In this document: piece by piece, positions 16,855 to 25,203 of the stretch | Layout of the letters: each line of letters starts with the position of its first letter | Position numbering within the stretch: position 1 is the first letter of the stretch | Position numbers and translations under genes: made by a program | The notes under the pieces: model-generated | What the model saw: only the letters and a program-made list of their open reading frames with translations | Database searches by the model: none | Told to the model about the DNA's origin: nothing | From: Actinoplanes solisilvae | Lineage (GTDB): Bacteria > Actinomycetota > Actinomycetes > Mycobacteriales > Micromonosporaceae | DNA length: 64,000 nucleotides | Direction of reading: 5' to 3' | NCBI RefSeq assembly: GCF_003999975.1 | Contig: NZ_RJAC01000017.1 | Location: forward strand, 142,953 to 206,952

Positions 16855-18339
16855 ATGAGCGCCCAGCCCCGTCTGGTCGTGAGCGCCCCCGCCTCCGGGC
16901 ACGGCAAGACCGCTATCGCGGTCGGCCTGCTCGCGGCGTTCGCGGCCCGCGGCGTCTCGGTGGGCGGGTTCAAGGTCGGTCCCGATCACACCGACGCTGC
17001 GTACCTCGGTCTCGCCGCCGGCCGCCCCGGTCGCAACCTCGATCCCCGGCTGGTCGGCGCCCAGCGCATCGCCCCGCTCTTCCTGCACGGATCGTCCGGC
17101 ACCCAGCTCTCGGTGATCGAGGGCGCGATGGGCCTGTTCGACTCGCTCACCGGCCAGCCCGAGATCGACGGCACCGCCGCCGTCTCCGCTGCTCTGCGCG
17201 CACCCGTCCTGATGGTCGTCGACGTGGCCTCGATGGGTCATTCGCTGGCCGCGCTCGTGCACGGCTTCCGCATGTTCGACGAGATGGTGCACCTGGGCGG
17301 GGTCGTGCTCAACCGGGTCGCCTCGCCGCGTCACGAGCAGATGCTGCGTACGGCCCTCGACGACATCGGCATGCCGGTGTTCGGTTCGCTGCGCCGCGGC
17401 GACCTGCCCAACGTGCTGCCCGCTCGGGCGCACGGCCCGGTGCCGGTCGCACATCGTACGGTCGAGGCGAGCCGGGCCGTGCGCCGTCTGGGCGAGGCCG
17501 TCGCCGGCGGGGTCGATCTCGACCGCGTCATGGGGCTGGCCGCCTCGGCGCCCGTCCTGCCCGGCCCGATCTGGACCCCGTCCGAGGCCGCCGGGGCTGA
17601 GGTCTTCGAGCAGCGCCCGGTGGTCGCGCTGGCCGGCGGCCCGGGCGCCCCCTATACATACGTCGAGACGGCCGAACTGCTCACCGCGGCCGGCGCGGAT
17701 GTCGCCGTGGTCGACCCGCTGCGCGACGAGGGCCTGCCGGCCGGAACCCGGGCGCTGGTCGTCGGCGCCGGCCTGCCCGAGGGCTACGCCGAGGAGCTCT
17801 CCGCGAACCGCCGGCTGTGCAACGCGGTCGCCCAGTTCGCCGGGGACGGCTGGCCGGTGATCGCCGAGGGTGTCGCGCTGCCCTGGCTGGGCCGTGACCT
17901 CGACGGACGTCCGATGTGCGGTGTTCTCGACGCCTCCGCCGTGACCGGCGAGCAGACCGTGGCCGGCTACCGCGAGGCGACCGCGCCGACCACCTCGCCG
18001 CTGGCCCCGGCGGGCGCCCGCATCACCGGCTACAAGCAGCACCGGGCCATCGTCACGCCGCGGGCCGGCGCGGTGCCCGCCTGGACCTGGTCGGGCGGCA
18101 ATCCCGAGGGCTTCGTCTGGCGCCAGGTGCACGCCTCTCAGCTCGGCCTGCACTGGGCGGCCGCGCCCGAGATCGCCCGCCGGTTGGTGTCCGCCGCGAT
18201 CGCAGGCCCGGCGTCGGTGCTCCCGCCGGTGCAGGTGCGGCCGACCTCCCCGCAGCCGCATCCGCAATCGCACCCCCAGGCCCATCCGCAGCCTCAGTCG
18301 CCGAACATGAACGACACGGTCGACATCACGACCGTCTGA
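16855..18339 (+). CDS. cobB: cobyrinate a,c-diamide synthase
   Basis: The 494-residue protein amidates the a and c carboxylates of (hydrogeno)cobyrinate with glutamine and ATP. The N-terminal P-loop domain has VVSAPASGHGKTAIAVGLLA and FKVGPDHTDAAYLGLAAG; IEGAMGLFDS follows. The C-terminal amidotransferase-like domain is present (ITGYKQHRAIVTP, WRQVHASQLGLHW). The final 45 residues form a Pro/His/Gln-rich tail with five HP steps (PQPHPQSHPQAHPQ). The ATG has GGGAGAG upstream at about 16842. It is divergent from SURF1. Confidence 0.93.
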   Translation: MSAQPRLVVSAPASGHGKTAIAVGLLAAFAARGVSVGGFKVGPDHTDAAYLGLAAGRPGRNLDPRLVGAQRIAPLFLHGSSGTQLSVIEGAMGLFDSLTGQPEIDGTAAVSAALRAPVLMVVDVASMGHSLAALVHGFRMFDEMVHLGGVVLNRVASPRHEQMLRTALDDIGMPVFGSLRRGDLPNVLPARAHGPVPVAHRTVEASRAVRRLGEAVAGGVDLDRVMGLAASAPVLPGPIWTPSEAAGAEVFEQRPVVALAGGPGAPYTYVETAELLTAAGADVAVVDPLRDEGLPAGTRALVVGAGLPEGYAEELSANRRLCNAVAQFAGDGWPVIAEGVALPWLGRDLDGRPMCGVLDASAVTGEQTVAGYREATAPTTSPLAPAGARITGYKQHRAIVTPRAGAVPAWTWSGGNPEGFVWRQVHASQLGLHWAAAPEIARRLVSAAIAGPASVLPPVQVRPTSPQPHPQSHPQAHPQPQSPNMNDTVDITTV

Positions 18340-18510
18340 GGGGGCAGGGTCAGGAAGGCCCTAAGGGCAAAAGCCCCGTGCGGGCAAGATCGACACGCCG
18401 GAATGTCCGGCACCGGGAAGCATGCGTGAAAACGCCCTTCGTGAAGCGGGAAACTGTCGCACCCCAGCCGTAACGTGGGGTTAACGAGTACGACGCGAAG
18501 GAGGATGGCC

Positions 18511-19140
18511 GTGGCCGATCGTGTTCCTCTGGATTTCGACCCACCGGTGCGCATGCTGCGGGCACTGTTGCTCGGCATCGACGACGGCGAGCTCGCCAAC
18601 ACCACGCCGTGCCCCGAGTGGACGGTCGCCACCCTCCTCGATCATCTGATGGGCCTGTCCGTGGCCTTCACCCAGGCCGCCCACAAACGGGTCGACGGCC
18701 CCGGCGCGTCCGGCGCCCCGGCCCCCTCGGCCCAGCGTCTCTCCCGCCATTGGCGCAGCCGCCTGCCCGTCCTGCTCGAAGACCTCGCCACCTCGTGGAA
18801 AGACCCCGCCGCCTGGACCGGCACGTCCCAGGCGGGCGGCGTCACCATGCCGGCCACCGCGCTGGGCCACGTCGCCGTCAACGAGGTGATCATGCACAGT
18901 TGGGACCTGGCCCGGGCCACCGGTCAGGAATACTTCGTCGACCCTCGCACGGTCGAGGTCCTCATCGAGTTCCTGGCCCAGTTCCCGGCCGAGGGCAGCC
19001 CCGGCCTGTTCGGCCCGGCCGTGCCCACCGATGACGAGGCCACCCTGCTCGACCAGGCCTTGGCCCTGGCCGGCCGCGACGCGCGGTGGCGCCCACCCCG
19101 GCGCCGCCGGGCCGCCGAAGCCGGGCCCGCGGCGGCTTAA
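18511..19140 (+). CDS. TIGR03086-type DinB/maleylpyruvate-isomerase-fold protein
   Basis: A 209-residue protein with the actinobacterial metal-binding DinB-like fold. It shows TPCPEWTVATLLDHLMG near residue 35, the first metal His, and ALGHVAVNEVIMHSWDLARA near residue 120, the second HxxxW-type motif. Relatives include mycothiol-dependent enzymes, so a thiol-transfer or detoxification role is likely but unproved. AAGGAGG (18498-18504) directly abuts the ATG at 18505, so I favour the GTG at 18511, which has 6-bp spacing. The last 20 residues are basic and Ala-rich. Confidence 0.82.
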   Translation: MADRVPLDFDPPVRMLRALLLGIDDGELANTTPCPEWTVATLLDHLMGLSVAFTQAAHKRVDGPGASGAPAPSAQRLSRHWRSRLPVLLEDLATSWKDPAAWTGTSQAGGVTMPATALGHVAVNEVIMHSWDLARATGQEYFVDPRTVEVLIEFLAQFPAEGSPGLFGPAVPTDDEATLLDQALALAGRDARWRPPRRRRAAEAGPAAA

Positions 19141-21431
19141 TCGTCGTCGCGACCACGATCCCCGCCGCGATCACGGTCGCGATCACGGTCGCGATCGCGG
19201 TCGCGGTCGCGGGAACGGGAATCGCCGCGGTCCCGGTCAGAAGAACGGTCGGAGGAGCGATCCCGGGAGTCGGGATCGTCCCGGAACTCCACCCACCGGC
19301 CGACGAGATCTTTCGAGGGCGGGTTGAACTTCGCCTTGGGCTGCCCTTTCAACGCGTCCTTGAGCGTCTCCGCGACCGTGAACTTCGAGACCGTCCCGCG
19401 ATCCGAGCCGACGTTCTTCTCCGGATTGTCCGGGTCGGCGACGAAGGCCGCCGCCGCGAGCTGAGGCGTGAAGCCGCAGAACCACGCCGTCTTGTTGCTG
19501 TCGGTCGTCCCGCTCTTACCGGCGATCGGCCGCTTCAACTTGGCATAGACCATCTCTGACGTGCCCCACCCGCCGCAGCCCCCGCGGGCCGCGCCGTAGC
19601 CGGTCACGCATCGGGCCGCGTCCGTGGCCGCCCGAGCCACGTCGCGAGTGACGGCCCGGTGGCAGCGCGGCGCCGCGACGACCTTGCCCTTGAAGGTGGC
19701 GTCGGCCCCGTCCCGCGTTTTGATCGCCCGCACCGGCAGCGGCTGGCAGTAGTTGCCCTCGGCCGCGAGGGTCGCGAAGACGTTCGCCATCTCGACCGGC
19801 GTCACGTCGCTGACCCCCAGGGTGAAGGCGCCCCACCCCGAGGCGTGCTCCTTCGAGGCCAGCCGCCGGTCGATGTCAGTGCGCCAGCGCAGGCCGAGCC
19901 GCTCGGCCATCCGTACCGCCTTGTCTGCTCCGACCTTTTGTTCGAGCTGGACGAAGTAGGTGTTCACCGACTTGCCGAAGCCGCTCCACATGGTCTGCCG
20001 GCCGGTCATCGAGCTCGTCGAATTCTTCGGGCACCACCGGATGCCGCAGGTCGCCGGCCCGGGCGCGGTGATGTAGCGGGTGACGATGCGCGGCGGGCTG
20101 TAGTAGTTGGTGCTCAGCGGCATCCCCTCGTCGAGCGCCGCCAGCATCGTGAAGATCTTGAAGGTTGACCCGGCCTGGTAACCGGCCATCGTCCCCCCGC
20201 CGAGCAGGGGATTCACCGTGTTCGGATAGTTGCTCTTGACCCCTTTGAAGCGGCTGTGCTTCGCGTTGCTCTTCTGGTTGAGCGAGTACGTGCGATTCAC
20301 CGCCATGCTCAGCAGCCGCCCGGTGCCCGGCTCGATGAGCACCTGGCCGTGTGCGATCCGGCTGCGCCGCTTCTCCTTGTCGAGCACGTGCTTCATCGCC
20401 GCCGCCTGCACCTTCGGGTCGATCGAGGTGATCACCCGGTAGCCGCCGCGCCGCAGGTTCGCCTCGCGCTCCTGCGGGGTCTTGCCGAAGGCGGGCTGCT
20501 CCTTCCACCACGACTTGAGGTAGTCGCAGAAGAAGCCCCAGTCGTTGCGTTTGGGGACGATGCCGATGCAGTCGTTCGGCGGCGAGCTGAGTTTCAGCTT
20601 GATCGGCGTCCGCTTGGCCTGGGTCGCCTCCAGCGGCGAGATCGACTTCATCTTGAGCATCTGGTCGATCACGTAGTTGCGCCGGTCGGTTGCCGCCTCG
20701 CGGTCCTGCGTCGCCGGGTCGTAGGCCGAGGGTGCCTTGACCAGGCCCGCGAGCAGCGCGGCCTCGGTCAGGTTCAGGTCTCGCGGCAGCTTCGAGAAGA
20801 AGACCTGAGAGGCGGCGAAGATCCCGTACGCCCGATGGCCGTAGTACGCCGCGTTCAGGTAGCGCTCGAGGATCTCCTGCTTCGTCAGGCGCTTCTCGAG
20901 CTCGATGGCGAGCCGCATCTCGCGCAGTTTCCGCGCGGTGGTCTGCTCGGTGGCCTCCAGCGCCTCCTTCGGCGTCTGAGCGCCGTCGCGCAGCGCCATC
21001 CGCACGTACTGCATGGTCAGCGTGGACGCGCCCTGCGAAACCCCGCCGGCCTGCTGGTTGGCCACGAACGCGCGGGCCACACCCTTGGCGTCCACCCCGT
21101 TGTGCTCGTAGAAGCGGCTGTCCTCGGAGGCCACGATCGCCTGGGTGACGTACGGCGACATGTCAGCGATCCGGATGGGTTTGCGGTGCTCCTCGTAGAA
21201 CGTGGTGAGCAGCGTCCGGCCGTCGTTGGCGTACACATAGGTGGTCTGGGCGCTGGGAATCTCGATGAGTTCCTCGGGCATGGACTGCAGGGCTTCGGTC
21301 CCGGCTTTGACGCCGAGCCCGGCGAGGGCGGTCAAGGGGTAGGCGAGACCGGCGATCACGAGACCCGCGATCAGGCCGGCGCGGACGAGGGGTGCGACTT
21401 TTCCGGCTGCCACCATATGAAGGTATGACAA
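19137..21431 (-). CDS. class A penicillin-binding protein (transglycosylase/transpeptidase)
   Basis: The 764-residue bifunctional PBP has an N-terminal membrane anchor (residues 15-40). A GT51 glycosyltransferase domain follows with EDSRFYEHNGVD at residue 103 and QGASTLTMQYVR. The transpeptidase domain has S422-x-x-K425 (GSTFK), S488-V-N490 and K639-S-G-T642. It polymerises and cross-links peptidoglycan outside the membrane. Pairs of Cys in the transpeptidase domain (residues 289/302, 462/467, 562/590) could form disulphides. Residues 718-764 are a low-complexity Asp/Arg tail with a run of alternating RD. It ends opposite the preceding gene, overlapping it by 4 bp. Confidence 0.93.
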   Translation of the reverse strand: MSYLHMVAAGKVAPLVRAGLIAGLVIAGLAYPLTALAGLGVKAGTEALQSMPEELIEIPSAQTTYVYANDGRTLLTTFYEEHRKPIRIADMSPYVTQAIVASEDSRFYEHNGVDAKGVARAFVANQQAGGVSQGASTLTMQYVRMALRDGAQTPKEALEATEQTTARKLREMRLAIELEKRLTKQEILERYLNAAYYGHRAYGIFAASQVFFSKLPRDLNLTEAALLAGLVKAPSAYDPATQDREAATDRRNYVIDQMLKMKSISPLEATQAKRTPIKLKLSSPPNDCIGIVPKRNDWGFFCDYLKSWWKEQPAFGKTPQEREANLRRGGYRVITSIDPKVQAAAMKHVLDKEKRRSRIAHGQVLIEPGTGRLLSMAVNRTYSLNQKSNAKHSRFKGVKSNYPNTVNPLLGGGTMAGYQAGSTFKIFTMLAALDEGMPLSTNYYSPPRIVTRYITAPGPATCGIRWCPKNSTSSMTGRQTMWSGFGKSVNTYFVQLEQKVGADKAVRMAERLGLRWRTDIDRRLASKEHASGWGAFTLGVSDVTPVEMANVFATLAAEGNYCQPLPVRAIKTRDGADATFKGKVVAAPRCHRAVTRDVARAATDAARCVTGYGAARGGCGGWGTSEMVYAKLKRPIAGKSGTTDSNKTAWFCGFTPQLAAAAFVADPDNPEKNVGSDRGTVSKFTVAETLKDALKGQPKAKFNPPSKDLVGRWVEFRDDPDSRDRSSDRSSDRDRGDSRSRDRDRDRDRDRDRDRGGDRGRDDD
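19167..19212 (-). repeat. hexanucleotide repeat encoding an RD tail
   Basis: Tandem six-base units of the type GATCAC/GGTCGC encode alternating Arg-Asp at the end of the penicillin-binding protein. Short in-frame units like this are prone to slippage without frameshifting. Confidence 0.75.
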
Positions 21432-21497
21432 AACTTCTCATTTACTAACGGATCGGCCGAAAGACCGACGCCGTTCGTGGTCGGGCATGCTGAGAGA

Positions 21498-22550
21498 ATG
21501 ACGATCGACCTCGGGCACCACGGCGACACGGAGGTGGGCGCCGGTCTGATCGATCTCGCGGTCAACGTGCGCCATGCGCCCCTGCCGGCCTGGTTGTCGG
21601 CACCCCTGATCGCCTCGCTGAGCGACCTCTCGGCGTACCCCGACGGGGTCGAGGCGACCGAGGCCGTGGCCCGCAGGCACGGCCGCGACCCGGACGAGGT
21701 CCTGCTCACCGCCGGTGCCGCCCAGGCCTTCGTACTGCTGGCCCAGGCCTTGCGCGGCGCCCGTCGCCCGGTCGTGGTGCATCCGCAGTTCACCGAGCCC
21801 GAGGCCGCCCTGCGTAACGCCGGCCACGTCGTCGAGCGGGTGCTGCTGCGCGAGGACGACGGCTTCCGGCTCGACGCCGCGCTCGTCCCCGGCGACGCCG
21901 ACCTGGTCTTCGTCGGCAACCCCACGAACCCGACCTCGGTGTTGCACCCGGCCGGCGAGATCGCGGCGCTGGCCCGCCCCGGCCGGGTCCTCGTCGTCGA
22001 CGAGGCGTTCTCCGACACGACCTTCCGCGAGGGCGTCGCGGGGGAGCCCGAGTCGCTCGCCGGTCGTCGCGACCTGCCCGGGCTCGTGGTGCTGCGCAGC
22101 CTGACCAAGACCTGGGGGCTGGCCGGCCTGCGCATCGGCTACCTGCTCGGCCCGGCCGATCTGCTGCCCCGGCTCGCCGCCGCCCAGCCGCTGTGGGCCG
22201 TCTCGACCCCTGCTCTGGCCGCCGCGACCGCCTGCGCCTCGCCCACCGCCGTGGCCGCCGAGCGCGAGATCGCCGCCCGCGTCGCCGCCGACCGCGACCA
22301 CCTGGTGCGGCGGCTGCGGCACGTGCCGAAACTCACGGTCGCGGGCGATCCCGCCAGTGCCTTCGTCGCCGTACGCCTTCCCGGCGCCGACAAAATCCGT
22401 CTTGAGCTGCGCGAACGCGGCTACGCGGTGCGCCGGGGCGACACCTTTCCGGGGCTGGGCGCCGACTGGCTCCGCATCGCCGTGCGCGACACTGCCACCA
22501 CCGATACTTTCGTCGACACCCTGATAGCCGTGCTGGAGGAGCGACCGTGA
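21498..22550 (+). CDS. cobC: PLP-dependent CobC (threonine-phosphate decarboxylase-like)
   Basis: A 350-residue fold-type I aminotransferase-like protein resembling the Rv2231c/CobC group. It has AYPDGVEATEAVARRHGR, LTAGAAQAFVLLAQ, VFVGNPTNPTSVLHP, VVDEAFSDTTF and the PLP-lysine segment LRSLTKTWGLAGLRIGYLLG. It may make the aminopropanol phosphate for cobalamin or act as a related aminotransferase. The ATG at 21498 follows GAGAGA. Its stop overlaps the cobT GTG by 4 bp, which supports the cobalamin assignment over histidinol-phosphate aminotransferase. Confidence 0.88.
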   Translation: MTIDLGHHGDTEVGAGLIDLAVNVRHAPLPAWLSAPLIASLSDLSAYPDGVEATEAVARRHGRDPDEVLLTAGAAQAFVLLAQALRGARRPVVVHPQFTEPEAALRNAGHVVERVLLREDDGFRLDAALVPGDADLVFVGNPTNPTSVLHPAGEIAALARPGRVLVVDEAFSDTTFREGVAGEPESLAGRRDLPGLVVLRSLTKTWGLAGLRIGYLLGPADLLPRLAAAQPLWAVSTPALAAATACASPTAVAAEREIAARVAADRDHLVRRLRHVPKLTVAGDPASAFVAVRLPGADKIRLELRERGYAVRRGDTFPGLGADWLRIAVRDTATTDTFVDTLIAVLEERP

Positions 22551-23611
22551 CCGTGACCGCCGACCTGGAGACGACGCTTGCCGCCGTCCGTCCCGCCGAC
22601 GAGAGGGCCATGTCCGCCGCGCGTGACCTGCAGGCTCGCCTGACCAAGCCGGCCGGTTCGCTCGGCACTCTCGAGGAGCTCTCCGCACGGCTGGCCGGGC
22701 TCGCGGGCGTCTGCCCGCCGCCGCTTCCGGCCCCCGCGACGGTCGCCGTCTTCGCCGGTGACCACGGCGTGCACGCCCAGGGCGTCTCGCCGTGGCCCCA
22801 GGAGGTCACCGCCCAGATGGTGGCGAACTTCGTCGCCGGCGGCGCGGTCGTCAACGCGTTCGCCCGCCAGGCCGGCGCCGACGTGATGGTGGTCGACGTC
22901 GGCGTGGCGATCCCGCTGCACGGCGGGGCCACCCTGCTCGACGCGAACGTGCGCCGTGGCACCCGCGACCTCTCGGTGGGCCCGGCACTGACCCGCGACG
23001 AGGCCCGCGCCGCCGTCGAGGTCGGCATCGGCGTCGCCGGGGCGCTCGTCGCCGGCGGCGCGAAGTGCCTGCTCACCGGCGACATGGGCATCGCCAACAC
23101 GACACCCGCGGCCGCCCTGATCGCCGTCTTCACCGGCAGCGACCCGGCCCTTGCCACCGGCCGCGGCACCGGCATCGACGACGCGACCCTGGAACTGAAG
23201 GTCGACGTCGTGCGGCGCGCGCTGGCGCTGCACCGGCCCGACCCGGCCGACCCGCTCGGCGTGCTCGCCACCGTCGGGGGTCTGGAGCACGCGGCGCTGG
23301 CCGGCTTCATCCTCGGCGCGGCCGCCCACCGGGTGCCCGTGATCGTCGACGGCGTGATCGCCGCGTCGGCCGCCCTCGCCGCCGCCGCCTTCGCCCCCGA
23401 TTCGGTCGCCGCCATGGTCGCCGGGCACCGTTCGGCCGAGCCCGGCGCCACGGTCGCGCTCGCCCACCTCGGCCTCGAACCGCTGCTCGACCTGGGCATG
23501 CGCCTGGGCGAGGGCAGCGGCGCCGCGCTCGCGCTGCCGGTCGTCTCGGCCGCCGTGCGGGTGCTGCACGAGGTCGCCACGTTCGACTCCGCGGGAGTGT
23601 CCGAGAAGTGA
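22547..23611 (+). CDS. cobT: nicotinate-nucleotide:dimethylbenzimidazole phosphoribosyltransferase
   Basis: The 354-residue enzyme makes alpha-ribazole phosphate for the lower ligand of cobalamin. Family landmarks are ARDLQARLTKPAGSLGTLEE, VAVFAGDHGVHAQGVSPWPQ, FVAGGAVVNAFARQAGADV, GDMGIANTTPAAAL, GRGTGIDD, and HRSAEPGATVAL ahead of LGEGSGAALALP, which carries the catalytic Glu. Full length. The start (GTG) and stop both sit in 4-bp GTGA overlaps with cobC and cobA, so the three genes form one coupled unit. Confidence 0.95.
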   Translation: MTVTADLETTLAAVRPADERAMSAARDLQARLTKPAGSLGTLEELSARLAGLAGVCPPPLPAPATVAVFAGDHGVHAQGVSPWPQEVTAQMVANFVAGGAVVNAFARQAGADVMVVDVGVAIPLHGGATLLDANVRRGTRDLSVGPALTRDEARAAVEVGIGVAGALVAGGAKCLLTGDMGIANTTPAAALIAVFTGSDPALATGRGTGIDDATLELKVDVVRRALALHRPDPADPLGVLATVGGLEHAALAGFILGAAAHRVPVIVDGVIAASAALAAAAFAPDSVAAMVAGHRSAEPGATVALAHLGLEPLLDLGMRLGEGSGAALALPVVSAAVRVLHEVATFDSAGVSEK

Positions 23612-24795
23612 GTGTCTATCCCCTCGGTCTCAAGCTGGCCGGCCGCCGGGTGCTGGTCGTCGGCGGCGGCACGGTGGCCACCCGCCGGGTGCCCGCGCTG
23701 CTGGCCGCCGGTGCTCTCGTCGAGATCGTGTCGCCCGAGCTCACCCCGGCCTTGCGGGGTCAGGTCGACGCGGGGCGGGCCGGCTGGGCCGCCCGGCGGT
23801 TCGAGCCCTCCGACGTCGACGGCGCCTGGCTCGTGCACGTCGCGATCGACGACCCGGCCGCGGCCGAACAGGTCAGCGCGGCCGCCGAGGAGCGCCGGGT
23901 TTTCTGCGTACGCGCCGACGACCGCGACGCGGCCACCGCCTGGACCCCCGCCGTGACCCGCCACGGCCAGGTCACCGTCGCGGTCACCGACGGCGGCGAC
24001 CGGCGTCGCGCGATGGCCGTGCGCGACCTGGTCGCCCACGCGCTCGAGAGCAGCCCGCCCGTCGTCGGAGAGCACAAGGGCGTCGCCCTGGTCGGCGCGG
24101 GCCCGGGCGACCCCGAGCTGATCACCGTGAAGGGCCGTCGCCTGCTGGCCGCGGCCGACGTCGTGGTGGCCGACCGGCTCGTGCCCGGCATGCTGCTGGG
24201 CGAGCTGCGGCCCGAGGTCGAGTTCGTCGACGCCGCCAAGATCCCGTATGGCCCGTCGGCCGCGCAGGAGGAGATCAACCGGATCCTGGTCGAGCGCGCG
24301 CTCGAGGGGAAGTTCGTGGTGCGGCTGAAGGGCGGCGACCCGTTCGTCTTCGGCCGCGGCGGCGAGGAGGCGATCGCCTGCGCCGAGGCCGGCGTCCCGG
24401 TGCTCGTCGTGCCCGGCGTGACCAGCTCGATCGCCGCGCCCGCGCTGGCCGGCATCCCGGTCACCCATCGCGGCGTCGCCCACGAGTTCACCGTCGTCAG
24501 CGGGCACATCCCGCCCGGGCACCCCGACTCGCTGGTCGACTGGGCCGCTCTCGCACGGCTGCGCGGCACTCTGGTCGTACTCATGGGCTTGAAGAACCTC
24601 GGGAAGATCACCGAGAGGCTGATCGCCGAAGGCCGCTCACCCGATACGCCCGCAGCCGTCGTGCAGGAAGGCTCGACCAGCCACCAACGATCGCTGCGCA
24701 GCACTCTCGGCGAGGTCACGGCCGCGGTTGCCGGGGCCGGCATCCGCCCGCCCGCCGTCGTCGTGATCGGCGACGTCGTGCACGCAGCGGTATAG
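23608..24795 (+). CDS. cobA: uroporphyrinogen-III C-methyltransferase with siroheme-synthase N-domain
   Basis: A 395-residue fusion. Residues 1-150 resemble the NAD-binding precorrin-2 dehydrogenase part of CysG/Met8 (RRVLVVGGGTVATRRVPALL, then WTPAVTRHGQVTVAVTDGGD). Residues 160-395 are the SUMT domain (LVGAGPGDPELITVKGRRLL, KGGDPFVFGRGGEEA, VVPGVTSSIAAPALAGIPVT, VVLMGLKNL). It converts uroporphyrinogen III to precorrin-2 with SAM and may oxidise it to sirohydrochlorin, feeding siroheme and cobalamin. The GTG start overlaps the cobT stop. Confidence 0.92.
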   Translation: MSVYPLGLKLAGRRVLVVGGGTVATRRVPALLAAGALVEIVSPELTPALRGQVDAGRAGWAARRFEPSDVDGAWLVHVAIDDPAAAEQVSAAAEERRVFCVRADDRDAATAWTPAVTRHGQVTVAVTDGGDRRRAMAVRDLVAHALESSPPVVGEHKGVALVGAGPGDPELITVKGRRLLAAADVVVADRLVPGMLLGELRPEVEFVDAAKIPYGPSAAQEEINRILVERALEGKFVVRLKGGDPFVFGRGGEEAIACAEAGVPVLVVPGVTSSIAAPALAGIPVTHRGVAHEFTVVSGHIPPGHPDSLVDWAALARLRGTLVVLMGLKNLGKITERLIAEGRSPDTPAAVVQEGSTSHQRSLRSTLGEVTAAVAGAGIRPPAVVVIGDVVHAAV

Positions 24796-24825
24796 AACCG
24801 TCACGCAGTGGGTAGGTCGTTCGTC

Positions 24826-25203
24826 ATGGACGGACGACCGCAGATGATCCTGACGGGAGTGGTACTCGATTCGTCCGACGCGCGCGAGCTCGCCGGCTTC
24901 TATCAGCGATTACTGGGGTGGAGCGCGACGCAGGAGGAGGCCCACTGGGTCGTTCTCGGTGCCCCTGGGGGCGGCGCCGGCCTCTCCTTCCAGACCGAGA
25001 AGCTGTACGTCCGCCCGGTGTGGCCGGCCCGCACCGGTGAGCAGCAGATGAGCGTCCATCTCGACATCCGGGTCGACGATCTGGAAGCGGCTTGCGCGCA
25101 CGCCGAACAGGCGGGTGCGACGCTCGCCGGCTTCCAGCCGCAGGAGAACGTCCGGGTCTACCTCGACCCGGCCGGTCATCCCTTCTGCCTCTACGTCGAC
25201 TGA
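24826..25203 (+). CDS. VOC/glyoxalase-fold protein
   Basis: A 125-residue single-domain vicinal-oxygen-chelate protein. It opens with LTGVVLDSSDARELAGFYQR and LLGW, and ends with the typical NVRVYLDPAGHPFCLYVD. Such proteins are metal-dependent isomerases, dioxygenases or drug-sequestering proteins; the substrate is unknown. The ATG at 24826 or 24844 could be the start, and neither has a strong ribosome-binding site. Its stop lies inside the end of otsA, with a 13-bp convergent overlap. Confidence 0.8.
   Translation: MDGRPQMILTGVVLDSSDARELAGFYQRLLGWSATQEEAHWVVLGAPGGGAGLSFQTEKLYVRPVWPARTGEQQMSVHLDIRVDDLEAACAHAEQAGATLAGFQPQENVRVYLDPAGHPFCLYVD

Noticed and set aside
19167..19212. Tandem short repeats as a possible CRISPR array
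   Set aside because: Units are six bases with no spacers and encode an RD tail in frame.
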